Source: Cloeon dipterum (lineage: Eukaryota > Arthropoda > Insecta > Ephemeroptera > Baetidae). From it: a stretch of DNA of 64,000 bases. A program made the position numbers and the translations under genes. This document shows positions 28,693-41,800 of the stretch, piece after piece. The stretch spans positions 8,684,545 to 8,748,544 of the forward strand of contig NC_088790.1 of NCBI RefSeq assembly GCF_949628265.1. The letters run 5' to 3'. Numbering within the stretch: position 1 is the first letter of the stretch; every line of letters starts with the position of its first letter. The notes under the pieces were generated by a model. The model was not told the DNA's origin, made no database searches, and worked only from the letters and a program-made list of their open reading frames with translations.

Positions 28693-28724
28693 TATAAAAC
28701 TGCGTTTTCTATTGCAGCTTAGTC
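28693..28724 (+). promoter_or_regulatory. TATA box plus initiator of the IR gene
   Basis: TATAAAA at 28693-28699 is followed by TTAGTC at 28719-28724, whose A (28721) is a good candidate +1 for an arthropod initiator (consensus near TCAGT). The spacing from TATA to the candidate start is 28 bases, and the ATG of the receptor follows at 28751, giving a leader of about 30 nt. The overlapping TTGCAG could instead be a splice acceptor for a 5' UTR exon, so the call is not certain. Confidence 0.55.
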
Positions 28725-28750
28725 GGCAGAACCGGCCCATTTACTAGAAA

Positions 28751-31700
28751 ATGCTGTCGTTCAACACCAGTGCGTTGTTTCCGCTGGCGTTGCACCTGTG
28801 CCTGCACTCTTTAGAGGACGTCCCTTCTTCCAAGCACACGTTTATTTTCGTTCGCGCCACCGCGGATAGCCTCATTCCAACCTTCTCCAAGCCCGTAATG
28901 GTGCTGGATCCGTCAGGAGAGCGCCCCTTCCAGCTCCAGCCATTGCTGGGCTCAGCAGTACTTATTTCAATCGTCGCATCGGCCGAGCAGTCGCTGCAGC
29001 TGCAGAAGCGGCTGCGGCCTTTGGAGTTCGCCGGGCCGTTCGTCCTCTTGCAGCTCTTTCCAGTGGACGGGGTGGCGTGCGGTGATGGCTGGACGCAGGG
29101 CTGCGTCCGCTGTCTGCACGTCACGCATAACGTCGACTGCCGGCCGCAGCAGCTGCTCGAGTGCGATGAGCCCCGGAAAATCCGCCTGCCGGCCTACCAC
29201 TGGCCCCCGATCCTCGACGTCCCCTTTCCGGCGGGGACGGTGCTGCCCGTTGCACACGCCAAGGGTTTTTTCGCTCTCATTTACCAGACACTGGCGCAAA
29301 GGCTGCGGCTTCACATCACGCTGAAGGTTGCACCACACTCGGCCAACTGTGTGACGGACTTTAAAGACCCTCTTTCGCAACTGTTCAATGGGACGTGGGA
29401 TCTACTTTGCTTGCCGGTTAATTTTGAGTAAGTGACCATTTTATCTTTAAATAAGATACGCTTCAATTATGAATCATTTTTTTGTTTCCTCTCATTTCGG
29501 ACAAACACTCTGGTTTAGCAATGAATCATTATAAAAAGATGTAGGCAATCCATTTCTGTCATTGGCTGCTGCGTTTCCGGATAATGTGGATTTAAGAGTT
29601 TTGAAAGATCTTTTACCATAATTTTTGTCTTTTTATTGCACCTGTATGTTAACTTCTAATCATATTATCCTCTTTATAAAATTTTTCTATTTATTAGTTT
29701 TCTAATTGATGTATAATTTTGACATTTGCTATTTCCCGCACTCTTTGATCTTGTCTGTGTTGATAATACAAAAAGAAAATATTTTCTCAGAGTGGATAGC
29801 ACTCTGATATCCAAGAGCAAGGTTCTGATGGTTTCCAACTCGGCATGGGCGGTTCCACTGGCGAAACCGGCGGCGTCGATGCTGAACCTGGTGCTGCCAC
29901 TGCAGAGGTCGGCCTGGGTCTCGGTGCTGGTGACGGCGTGCGTGATCTGGCTGGTGGCTCGTTTCTGGGCCGGGCTGTCCGGCTCAAAAGCGTTCGTCGA
30001 TGCCGTGTCAACGATGCTAGGCGCGTCGAGTGGCTCTTTGAAAACGGCGCCGCGTCTAGCCGTAATCGGAATCCGCATCGGATGCTTCATCCTCGCAGCC
30101 TCGTACCAGTCGCAGCTCTCCAGCATCCTCACCGTGCCCGTGTTCGAGCAGCAGATCGAAACACCTACCCAGGTTCGAGTGCAGTGAATATTCGCTCGAG
30201 GATTCTATTTGCGTCACCCCGAGTGGCTCGATTGGAAGACTTCTGGCACGGTTGCGAAATCCTAACCATTGAATTTTTCCACCTCTGAGCATGAACTCGA
30301 TTTTTACCTAAGCTTTTAGCGACAAAGAGAACAGTTGTTTGCTTCCAGGAAAATTTCAAAACATCCTGAAACAAGACCTTGCTATGAATTTTCAAGAACG
30401 CCTAAAAAAATTGCATAAAAGTACGATCGAAAACAAATTTTAAACTAACTTAGCACAGCATTAAATTTCAGAAGCAATCATTGCATCACGGGACCTGCAT
30501 TTGAAAAATCATTGCATTGACTGGGATTTCCAGTAAAATCTGCATCTTCAACTAGTGAAATTATGCAATTCCTCTTTGACCTATATTCCTTTCAGACTCT
30601 TGGCACACTCTCACAATAATGCGTTCTCGCAAACTATATTGGCTTTTTGCAAGAGTAGCACTTTATTACACCGAAAGGTTTCAAGTGTGCAAACGATCGC
30701 GTCATATTGCAGCCGCACTCGAATGAACGCTTGTGAAAGCGATAGTTATGCAACCGTTTGCGCTTTCCGGTCGCACTTGTTGCATAGATCCCTCTGAGTG
30801 TGACACGTGGATTGAAAGCCTTTCTGATGCAAAAAGCAGTCACTCGCGCTTAACGTGATGTCTCTTTTGTTGCAACTGGCAACTGCAATCGACTGTTAGC
30901 TTGTTTGTGTTTTTCAATTAACTACTTTTGATGGGAAAGTTGGGAAAATTGCGTTTGTATCGAGGCAAAACGTTCCACAATCATATCTTCAGAAGCTATA
31001 AGGCGTGTTTTGAATAAACTCGACCCCTCCTTGGCATAAGGTCTTGAGATCTTGATGAATTTTGTGGAGATGTTTCCCTAGGAGACATGTGTTGAACCCT
31101 AAAATAATAGGTCAAAATTCCAAAAAAATGCTGTTTTACATTGGTTCAAAGTTTGAGATTTTTAAAAAAGCCAATTTTTCAGTGATCTGTAACTCAGGTT
31201 CTGTTAGAAGTAAACACAAAACTTGGCATCCAAAATGTTCTACGTTTTACGCCTAACAAGTTTGCAGCGGCCAATATAGCATTGCCAACCGTGTCACAAG
31301 TTCCCCACGATTACCAACTATACAAGTTCACTAAATTAGGGTCAAAGAATCAAAAAATTAATTTATTTTCATGGATCAACCTTTTTATACAGAACTAAAT
31401 AAAATAAACGAAACATTCCTGTGTGACATTGAAATAGTGTCTGATTTGACGATGGTGCTGATTTTTATTTCAATATTTGCAGCTCATCTCAAGTTCACAC
31501 AAATTGTACAAGCTGTGTTTTAACCAGCGCATTCTGGTGGAGGAGCAGGACCAGCGGTTGCCGCCGATTGAGCGACGGACGGAAACAGTTGGGCGGTCGA
31601 GCGTAATGGGCGTCCTGCGGCAGGTGGCGGAGGGCGGAGCCGCCTTCCTGGGTCCCGACCTCGTGCTCGAGCGAATGGTGCGAGCCGACCCGTATCTCAA

Positions 31701-31995
31701 GCGCCACATCTTTGTGATGAAGCGCATCGAGTCGTTCCTGCCGGTGGCCTTCCTAACGCGCAGGGGGGACCCCCTTTCGGGCCGCATCGATTCCCTAATT
31801 GGCCACCTGAACGCCGCGGGTCTTCTGGTCAAGTGGGAGCGCGACGTTTTGCGAGGACCCAGCTCCGCCGACGGCAACAAATGGCCTGCTGGCCACGTCA
31901 AGATCAGGCTGAGCCACCTCACGGGAGCCTTTCTTCTCTGGATAATCGGATTGCTGGCCGCCTTTTCGGCCTTCCTCTTTGAAGTGGCCTTTTGA
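28751..31995 (+). CDS. Divergent ionotropic receptor (IR), ligand-gated channel subunit
   Basis: Three exons, 28751-29427, 29791-30172 and 31483-31995, join in phase to a 523-residue protein. All junctions are GT-AG (GA|GTAAGT, CAG|GTTCGA). Exon 1 carries the S1 half of the ligand-binding lobe. Exon 2 carries the channel: M1 near residues 268-287 starting at a Trp, the pore loop, and M3 near 314-340 ending SYQSQLSSILTVP, the IR counterpart of the SYTANLAAF gate of glutamate receptors. It then has the usual IETPTQ linker into S2. Exon 3 carries S2 and the last membrane helix near 496-520. IRs are protostome chemosensory receptors related to iGluRs, acting in dendrites of olfactory, gustatory or hygrosensory neurons, usually with IR8a, IR25a or IR76b co-receptors. 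The short N-terminus and sequence divergence put this with the lineage-specific (divergent) IRs; ligand unknown. AATAAA follows at 32223. Confidence 0.9.
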
Positions 31996-32222
31996 TGCTC
32001 TACACTCTCTGAGGCACCTGAGACGACCAGCGCGTTTCGTCCAAGCACAATCTCCTGTGTGGAATGTCTGAACTTAATGAACTGGTGTGAGGTTTTTACA
32101 TTGAATCGGTCTGTCTGACATATTTTGTAGCCTGCATTCTTGCAGTTTAGACCTAATGGAAATGATTAAATTCATCCAAGCATTTGATTCAAAAATGTTT
32201 TTCGGTATTTTTCTCCTTGAGT

Positions 32223-32228
32223 AATAAA
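32223..32228 (+). terminator. Poly(A) signal of the IR gene
   Basis: AATAAA lies 228 bases after the receptor stop codon, on the same strand, giving a 3' UTR of about 250 bases. Confidence 0.6.
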
Positions 32229-35080
32229 TTTCTTGCGAATTTAAAAAAATATGTGTTTTCCTTTACACGTCAAGCACAACTTATAAAAATGAGTTGATAA
32301 AAGTATTTAACACGACGCCTTGAAAATAATTTTTATATTAATATCAGCAATTTATTTTATTCCTAATCTGAACTTCTTGTCTTCGTATTAAATCGAAAAG
32401 AGTGTATAACACTGATGTTCATGTTCTATTAACTCCATACCGTACGCTCGATTTAATCCTAACAGCAACAAATCCCAAGCTGTATACTCGTGGGAGCCAT
32501 TCCCAAGACGTGATAGGATTTGATCCGCGTTTTCATTCCATTTCTTTGATGGCGCAGGAAATTTTCCTTTGTGCGAGTGGAGAAGAGTTCGATATCCATT
32601 TGGAAAATGACCGATATTATTATGTCTTTGCCAACTTGATTTCGCGGTTCTTGCGGCTGGAGGTGTTTCGTTCGGCTCGAGTGACGTCAGCGAGGGCGGC
32701 TTTGATGTGCTCCGCAATGCCAAGAAAATATGAGCCGCACGACCGGAATTAGCTGCTCTCGACTTTCTTCAAACTCGAAAGCAACGCTCGATAGAATTCA
32801 CGCAGCTTTGATGCTGGCTGCCCGCCTGCCTATTTATCTGCGGGCAGTCATCAAAGCCCCTTTTTTACCCCTATATATGCGTACCAGCTACGCACCTTTG
32901 ACGTCTGATACCATTCGCGTGAGCCCTGTAATTGCAACTTCCTCTTTTGCTCCGACAATTATTGATTGAACTCAGTAAAATTAGAAAAAAATGTAAGCAG
33001 GAAATTGAGCGAAAAGGAAAGGGAAATCCTCTTGATTGGTAGCCTGCATGCGGTAATTTTCGTTCTTGATGTTTCGTGCTATCAGTAGAATTTCACTACG
33101 TAGCTTTGAATAAAAGATGAATTTTTTGTTTAATGAATTTTTATGTGGACGTTTTTCGCAAATAAGAGGGACAAGGTTTAAAAATATGTTGCGATTTTTA
33201 GGTCTTCTGATGATGCCCGAGAGACCAAACCAGTGTGCTGTCCAGTATGAGATCGTGCGAGGTTATTTTCCTCTTCAAATTACCCTCTTAGCGCGCAGAG
33301 TAGATCAATTTGTATTTATTCATCATCATCCTATTTTGTTAAGCAAATCCGGCAAATCCCACCTTCTGCGTGTGATTTATTTTTTGCTCTTCAATAAAGC
33401 ACAAACTTTGTTTTGCTGTCAAGTTTATAATTTTGCTATTGCCTTTGGCCTCTCCTTGATTGTTGATTTTGACGTAGGTCTTGTTATTCATAAAGGTTTT
33501 CTTCGTTTTGCTGCGAAACTTTCCATTTCAGTTTCACAAACACAACTTGCGTTCCTAGCTTCACTATATTAACCAATTTATTATTAAAACCTCTTTACTT
33601 CTCCAGCGAAGCTTTCAATGTTATTTTCGCCCTTCATGTTGTGTTTGCGCAAGATTTCTTTCCGCAGACTCCAGCTCGATGAATTTAACATCCAAGTCAG
33701 CTGAAATCTCTGGCGTGCTTAAAGTAAAAATTGTGCGCGCGTGTTTGCTCTGGCGAGAGATTAATTTGCTCACACTGGGCAAATTTGCTCTTTGTCAACT
33801 GCGTTTTAGCAAGGAGAGATGGTCTTAAATACACTCGCTCGAGAAGGAAAATTCTCATCTGCAGTTAATAATTATGGCGCTATGTAAGCTTTGTAATTTA
33901 GTATTTCCTCTGTTTACAAAGTTTGTCGTTCGTTTCATTAGAAAAGAAAACTCAATTTTCAGTGAACGACTTTTTTTAAACAACACATATTTGAGATGTA
34001 AGCTAAACTTCCTCATACAAAACTTCCTGCGTTTAACAGCGTATTGAATAAAATCCAAAAGGAGTGATCACAAAGCAACCAATAAAAACACGCAGGGAAA
34101 TCAAACGCGTAGATGTTACACCGCTAATATGCGGAGGCCGGTCGAACATCATCGAGATAAAATTGTTCAGAGCTGTGCTTTTAGTCAATCGATAATATTA
34201 GGGAACGTGTGTGCTTTGCTTTCGATGCCTCAGCGAAATGTTGGCAGGTGATTATAATTATGCTGGCGCTTACACAGCTTCCGACCGGGCCGGACTGGAC
34301 AAGCTCTCCTCTCAGCTCCATTAACGGGCCAATGATCGATGTTATTCTAAGCAAGGCTTTGTGCTGCCAGCACCTGATATTGTTCAACGACTTGAGGAGC
34401 CTCGGCAACTCCGTATTATTTTGCACAATGGAACCGCGAGTACATAAAAGAAAACGGTGCTGACGTCAAAGGCGCAGAATGTAATTAGCTAAGCTTTTCA
34501 TTTTTTTTAACATTTTCCTGCAATTTGAATCAAGTTTGTTTCTTACAACAATAAGAACAAATCCTTTCTCAGACAACTCAACTCACTAAGCAAATTCTTA
34601 AGCCCTCTAATTTCTTAAACAAAATTTAATGGGTGTTTGCATTCTGTTGCAAACAGTTTTCTTGAACATTTTTTAAACTTGCTTATAAAGAATAAAAAAA
34701 ATGCAAATGTAGTTTTTAAATCAACATGTGAGGCTAAATGTGAAGAATTAAAATGAAAAAGTATTAAGTACTGGATGGCCCTTCACTTAATACCTGCAAA
34801 ATAAAACCCAGTCCAGAATCACCAACAATTGAAAATGATCCACTGCACTAATTACTAAGCAACAATCAAATAATAGAAAAAGGATTGATAAAATCTTGAG
34901 AAACACCACCATTCATCCAGATCTTTGCTTCTTAACTCACTCTTACAAAAAAAAAATAAATAAATAACACACGCCTAAAACTCCATATCGAGAAAATTTT
35001 GAAAGTGAAATCCATTGAAGATGTTTCTCAAATTTTTATTTCCACTTTAAAAAAGGTGCTAAACAATTTTTGCAACAATA
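32229..35080. other. Intergenic region, nothing recognised
   Basis: Sizeable open frames occur on both strands (32388-32723 minus, 32402-32752 plus, 33117-33572 plus), but they have no family match, no convincing splice context and atypical composition. Two perfect TGACGTCA sites (32682 and 34461) are present. No RNA gene or repeat was recognised. Confidence 0.5.
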
Positions 35081-35086
35081 TTTATT
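35081..35086 (-). terminator. Poly(A) signal (minus) of the predicted N-myristoylated protein gene
   Basis: TTTATT on the plus strand (AATAAA on the minus strand) lies about 97 bases beyond the stop codon at 35183. A second copy at 35035-35040 is an alternative. Confidence 0.55.
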
Positions 35087-35182
35087 CGTTAAGTATGTAT
35101 AACATTAGTTGAAAGTTAAAATAACTCAGAGCAGGTTTAGCTTGGGGCCACAGTAAATAAAATTTTGTCCGACTCGCGAGAC

Positions 35183-37685
35183 TCATCCGTTCATGTCGGG
35201 GTCGGTGATGAGGATAGTGTGCGTTCTCTTGATCTCGATTTCCTCGAATTCCTTCTCCGTCCTGGTTTCGTGGCTCTCACGCTTTTTGAGCGCCTTGACT
35301 AGGTCGGCATGCACCTCGGGCGACATCGGCCTCTTCCACACCTTGGACGCCGGCCGGACGAACTCGCCACTTGGCTCGTCAGCGGCCACCCACTGAATCG
35401 TGATTTCTTGCACGGAAGAGCGCGCGCTGCGCCAGTCGTCGCCTCCCTCGGACACTAAAATTACGAAATGCCACTTAAATACTAATTTTGGGTAAAAATA
35501 ATAAAAATGATTGCAATTTCAAACACCGTGGAACGTTTATTCACATGATTCAAATGAGATTGTGCCTGGCGGAGGAGAATAATTGCTTACTGGCGTCTGC
35601 AGGCGAGTGCTCGGGCAGCTTCCGGACGCTGGTGCGAGCCTGCTGCTGCGACGCCACTTTGCGGAGGAACTGCTCCGGCTCCTCGCGGCCGCTCCACTGC
35701 CTCCTGCGCTGCGCCGAAGGCGTGCTCTCGGTCGTGACCGAGCCAGAAGCGGCGTCCGACGTGCTCAGGTCGTAGTCGGGCGTCGGCTCCAGTCGCACGC
35801 GTTTCCGGGCCTTCACCATCGGCAGCGTGTTACGCACCATGCGCATACCGCCCACCTGGTAAATGTAACGCAGCACGTCCCATGTCGCCCTGTCGCTGAA
35901 GGGTATCCCCTCCTGAAAATAAAGAAAAATTCATTTTCTGCTTATTTTTTATTTATTTTGCAACATCATCCGATATGAGTGAGACCAGTCTGGAATTTTC
36001 AGCTTGTATGTGAGTTTCAAAAATGGTTGCTATATATATGCAATTTGTTAGCGCAGTCGCTCGGCAGGTTGCATACCCACAAACAACATTAAATAATCTT
36101 AAAGCTTTCCTTAAAACGATTGAGATGTTGAGTTTATTTAATGTAAGTGAAATTTTAATCAGTAGTTTATCTTTTAGAAAACAGACAATTTTTTGCACTC
36201 AGAGGAATAAAATAAGAGTTTCTTGAAATCGCTTTGAGTACAAAGAAAGAGATGAAATTTTTAAACCTTTTCAAGAGCAATGCTGGATTTTCAGAAGCTC
36301 CATTCCTTAAGAACATTTTAACTTTTTAAAACAAAAATGATAAAGTAAAAGGTTCGTAGAATTGGAAGCAGAACTTTCACCCTTTGATAATGTGCATAGA
36401 TTTAAATAAAAGGACTGACGATTTTTTAGTTGGAGTAAAGGGTTTACTGAATTTCGTCATGCATTTCTCTTTTTGATTAGTGTTGAACGGGCGCATGTGA
36501 ATATGATTTATCTCAGTAATCTGTGGATAGATATTTATATCTGCAGTTAAATTTCTACTCATAAGGCCTTGAGGAATTATTTGCTGTCAATTACAAGAAC
36601 CTTTTGCAGTTTCATTTTTATTTTTTTACAATCATTCATATATAGCAGCCAGTCTGGTTGACTACTAGCGTATTTTTCTTTCATAATTCTTGAAAAGCAG
36701 TTTTTTAATTTTTTTGTTATTTATTCTGAATTTAATCTGTATTTCAACGGGAAATACTTTTTTTTAAATTAAAATATTTTTTTTAAGAAACCCTGCTCAA
36801 ACATCTATTTAAATATTATGTTGTTTTAGACTAACGTGTTTTGTTCAATGAGAGAGCTGATAGCTTGAACCAGTTCATCGTCTGATATTGATTTCCGAAA
36901 TAAAGTATTCATAAAATAAAAAAAACCTGAATGAGGAACCCGTTCAATTTGAAATAATTTTGGATTAAAATAAAATGTTCTGATCTGTTTGACCAGCAAC
37001 CTTTCTAGAGCATATTTTCAGTCATATTTTTCACCTGCTATCAACCGTCAGAAATTAAAAATATAAACGTTCGGTCAGTAATGAGAATCTAATTCAAGAA
37101 CTCTTTATATCCAAGGCTTCAATCAATGACGTGAAAAACACTGTTGGCCTTGATTGATTCATCTCAAAAGATAAGATTTTGGCCAGAAAAAGCACTGCGT
37201 TCCGCCACTAACTGAAATAGTGCGCTTGATTATTTGAATCGTCTTTTGCCATTGTTTTTGTGTGTGCAGGCACGTGCGCTTGTATTGTTTGCCAAGAGCA
37301 GCAACATATCATAATTAACTCTCGCTGCCAGTCAAACAAAACACGCATTCCTCTCGCCCATGACCGTAACCCGGCCCTAGAGATATTTTATTTGCTTTCG
37401 CAGCGGTTCGCTCAAAAGAGTATTTTCTTGCTAGAAAAACCAACTTGTTGCGAAAGACAAACAAAGCCGTTGTTTGGAGAGTTAATTGCCGTGCAGTTTC
37501 CCTGATTTTCGCGTGAAAAATGCGAAAGAATTTTTCATTACCTCTTCCAGGTAGTTCTCGAGCTCAGGGACCTGCAGCACGATGCCCTGGTCAGGGTCGA
37601 GCTTGAGCTGCGCCTTGTGCTGCACGTAGCGAGGATTGCTGACGTCCAGCACACTGAGTTTGTTCTGGGACTGCTTCTGGCCCAT
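35183..37685 (-). CDS. Predicted N-myristoylated protein of unknown family
   Basis: Three exons, 37542-37685 (48 codons), 35591-35912 and 35183-35454, join in phase to 245 residues. The donors are GAG|GTAATG and GCCA|GTAAGC; the acceptors are TTTTCAG and TTTTAG. The chosen ATG at 37685 has G at -3 and G at +4 and gives the start MGQKQS, which fits the N-myristoylation rule (Gly2, Ser6, basic residue following). The upstream in-frame ATG at 37718 would bury this motif. Residues 1-90 look folded (NPRYVQHKAQLKLDPDQG, then WDVLRYIYQVGGMRMVRNTL). The middle is basic and Ser/Thr-rich, and the C-terminus is charged, ending ILITDPDMNG. I do not recognise the family. Membrane attachment through myristate plus a nearby basic patch is inference. 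The exon structure is well supported. Confidence 0.8.
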
Positions 37686-38869
37686 AGCTTCGGCCACTCC
37701 CTTTCGCACTTCACACACTCATTCCGGACAGTAAGAAAGAAATAAATGCACTGCCGCGGAAGCGAGAGAGCAACAAAGGTATTCTCGACTTGGTTGCACA
37801 ACTGAGGATGACTGCAAGTGGGACTTATCTCGGCTGGCGTGATAACAGAATTGTTTGATGACGTGAGATCTTCCATGTTTGGACGTGCGTGCAATAACTT
37901 TCTGAGCTCGTTATTTTAAATAACCGCAAGTTGTTTTTTCTTTACCGTATTTGAATCAAAGGCAAGAGAAATCATTATGACTCAAGTTTTATTGATATCA
38001 TCACAATTATGCAGAAATATACAGAAAAATTAACATTAGCAAATATACAAACATTTATAATGACGTGTAGTTGGTTCTCCTTAATCTTGACTATCTCAGA
38101 GGTGAGAATATATATTATTCAGAAGTTGCACTACATCCTACTAATTTTCCTCTTCCATGTCTTGTTTACAGTGGATCCACTTGGATAAGTGATAAGCACC
38201 TCTCATTAATACAATCATATTATATTAGTGTAACACGTAATCATTAAGAACTAAATGCATCAAAGAGGGCAAACAAAAATGTATTTGCATTTAGAGCAAG
38301 CGTAACACTATGGCTTTTTGTTGAAATGATAATGGTAAAATAAACGAGAGGAGCAAATTAATGAAACTAACTACGCGTTTTGGGGACAGCAGTACAGAAT
38401 GAAAGAGTGAGAATTATTTTAGAAATCAGTCGTTTTTTAGGATATTATCTGTTGCTTTGTAAGGCGGCAGCCCATCCGAATTTTAAAAATCACATTTTTG
38501 TTGCTTATTGAATGGGTAACATTCCATTAATTGGAGATCAAAGGGTGTAATGTGTGTGCCGAAGGGTAGGTTAGCTGGTTAACTCACTTGTTCCCCTATT
38601 ATTACCGAAACCTGGCTTAACTCAAAAGGTGTTTACCGTGTCATCAATCCTATAGCAATCCTTAAGTTTCAATCCATGCGCTAGCGGAGAGCCATTATTT
38701 TGATAGATTAAAGAATTTTGAGTGTAATTTACTCTTAAATCTACTCAAAACCGAGAGGCCGATCAGACGGCGCGGGAAGTCGACAGAAATCCTGATTCCG
38801 TGCGTGCGCGGAACTACAGCCAACCTCGACCGAGCCGGACCAGCCCTCGGCGCGCGCCGTCACGATCGA
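37686..38869. other. Spacer between the myristoylated-protein gene and eEF2K 3' end
   Basis: This holds the upstream region of the 35.2-37.7 kb gene and the probable 3' UTR of eEF2K. A minus-strand AATAAA (plus TTTATT, 37988-37993) lies about 880 bases beyond the eEF2K stop and is the nearest canonical poly(A) signal I found. No further coding exon was seen. Confidence 0.5.
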
Positions 38870-41800
38870 CTACTCCTCCTCCTCCTCTTCGCACTGGGCC
38901 CAGGCCTCTTCGGCCAGCTGGTACCACTTGTTGGCCAGCCGCCCTTTCATCGCAGCCATCGCGGCATCAGCCGCTTCCGTATACAGTTCGCCTGAAATTG
39001 GGAAAAAACACATTAGCCTCAAAAGAAACTGCAGTTTTAAGCTAGTTTTAATTATAATACTGATTCAATCGTTAGATTTGTATTGTTGTTTAAGTTGAGA
39101 CTTAATTTTTGAAAACACACGTTTAAATTATATGTGCAAAAACATTAGCACCATTTGGAGTTTAAACGCATTGAGTAAAATATAGTCTCGACTTCAAAGA
39201 ATGAGTACAAATATTTTATCAACAAAAGTGCATTCCTTGAGTGGAAACGCCCTCTAATTTTTTATCTTTTATTTAAATATATATAACACCGCTGACACGA
39301 CGGCCTGTGCAAGATTAGACCTGCTGAAAAGTTTAAGCGTGAGAAATGCGAAGCGGTTCATTTAGTGAGAACCTTTACACACGGCTATGCATAAATGAAA
39401 ATAGAAAGAGAACAAGTTTCCGCATGAGAGTTTTATAATTCAACATCATTAATAAATGATCGCAATCTTAAGAATAAATGTTGATAAGAGGAAAATAAAA
39501 TTACACAGAAGATATTTGCATTTTCTCCACTCAGCGGGGCTTTTACAAGGTAAATCTACGAGACACATAATCAAAATGCTGGGATATTTTTAATATCATG
39601 AGAAGCAGAACGTCAACAAGAAATTCAAATTTTTGTTTCCCCTTTACTTAATTATACTTTAAGATTTTGAGAATAATCAATCCTTTAGTGTTGCTATGTT
39701 AAGTGAATATTATGTATAGTTAAAAATTACCTGCACGAGATGGATCCTTGTTGAGTCCCGGTCCTCCGATGCACAGCATTTCAGCAAGTCTGGCTGAAAG
39801 TTGGTAGGGTGGGTCGCTGTCGGTGCCTCCCTCATCAGCAGATCGCTCGTACCAATACTCAGCTTGACACCAATCAACCGGCCTGTGAATGCAGAGTTAG
39901 TCAATGCAGGTCTAAAATATAGCTACGACAGTACCTTGATCCAAGAAGAATTCCAGTGTCAAAAGCTTTGGCAACCAGGACCATGCACTCCACGTCCCCA
40001 GATGAGGCGGTCTCTAGCAGCATTGAAAATCCCTTATCCTCGTTCTCGGTAGTGTGTTCAATCTGCACAAGTCAGCCATGTGAGACAGAGTTGCGTCACA
40101 CTAACTACCGAAATTATACCTCCAGGTCGGGCAAGATGTCGTGTTGCAGTCCAAGTAGAATGCGGGCGTAGGCGAAGCGGGCCTCCTGGATTCCGCAGCG
40201 AGCGGCGTACTCCAGGTGGAAGAGAGCGGCGTCATGGTCGTAACTCGGACTGTCTGGGTTGGTGAAGCGGCAGAGCTCGTGGTAACGGCACAACTCCAAA
40301 TGGACCTGCAGGCATTAATTCAGAATTTGAACGGAACAGAGATTAAGGGAAAGTTACCAATCCAAGCACAGAGTCCTTCATGGGAACCTCCAGTTCGTCT
40401 GGGTTCGGCGGCTGGATGCACGACGGCTTCGACTTACGGGCCAGCTGAATGTGGAAATCCATCTTTTCATCGTCATCGATGACAGATCCGCTCTCTGACT
40501 CGAGGCGGCGTCGTCGGTTGCGCACCAACGACCGCTCCGTGTCTGAGGCGCTGACCGAATCGTAGTCGCTGTCCGAGCAGGAGACGGTGAAGGTCACCTG
40601 GTTGTGAGTCGAGTGAAGGAATTCCTCTACGTCCTCAGACGACTGCAGGGATACAAGGAAAAAATAAATAGAAGAACATTATAGCAGCTCAGAGTTGGGA
40701 ACAAAGATTAATATTTCAAGCCAGTTGACTCCCCATGGTGTTGCATAGGAGTAAGAACTAACCGCAGTTCATATTTTTTCAAATTTAATCTAAAATGCGA
40801 ATGTTAATGAAGAATTATTATAAAAAATGAATTAATTTAAATCTATTTGGAAAACAGTCACTGCTGGTATGACAATTTTTTTTTACTTGTCTGAAAGCTC
40901 TAGCAATGTCTCCAGCAGGTTCCAACAATCGTTCAAAGTTAAAACTTAAAAAATATATAAAGCAATTGACTTCTAACTATATTTTTTTAACCTCTGCGCA
41001 GCACTTCCTGTGGGTTATGGGCTCACCGGGTCCCAATAACACCGCTGATAACATGGGGCCAGAGTGGCCGCAGAGGAGCTTGTGGCTATCCTTTCGCATC
41101 CCCGCAATGAGGTCTTTTATTTAAACGCCAGACATTTGCCCCAAAAACCGCTGGAAAGGTGCATAAACCAGCAAGTGGTGAGTCGGTGCCAGTGCGCCTC
41201 CCAGCCAGTTGAGCTTGCCAAAAAATTAAGTAAATCGATAAAACAATTTTTATGGCTTGAATAATCGCGATTTTTCACTCGGGCAGTAGTTAAAGTGGAA
41301 TGATACTGGGCAACAATTGAAAATTATTTAAATTGTTGGATGCCTTAAACAATTGGCCGATAAACAATTTGTTCAACAATTTGCAATAATAAAAAATGAC
41401 CTTCCTACAGTAAAAATTCAAATTTTGCCAATTTTCTCCAAAATTTACAGTGCTCGAACATATTTTCTTGGCATATTTCGATTCCTCTCGTCGAGATCTG
41501 TTCAACGGTGTATGCCACTTATTGGGGAAACTCTTGGTTTTGAAATTAAATCGGATTTCAAGTAAGGAGACAGCCATTACCATTTGAAAAGCACGGTAAC
41601 TTTCAAGCCAATTTTCTCAAAAAAATACAGCGCTCCTTAGGTCAATTTAGGCTTTAACTGAATCCTAAGGGATGAGTTTATGCATTGGCAACAAGCATTT
41701 TCCAGGCTTTTCCAGTATCATTCCTCTTTAAATAGAAAGCAGCTCCAATTTTTAAGATTTCAAATCAAGAAAAATGTACTCACAATACAACGTGTTGGTG

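Noticed and set aside
32388-32752. Overlapping antisense open frames of 111 and 116 codons
   Set aside because: Neither shows domain features, promoter or splice partners. One may be a lone exon, but nothing supports it.
33117-33572. 151-codon plus-strand frame
   Set aside because: AT-rich, hydrophobic, low-complexity translation without a recognisable fold or context; likely chance.
37683-37718. Start of the 35.2-37.7 kb gene at ATG 37718
   Set aside because: It would place MGQKQS internally. The ATG at 37685 has the better context and creates a myristoylation signal; the upstream choice is not excluded.
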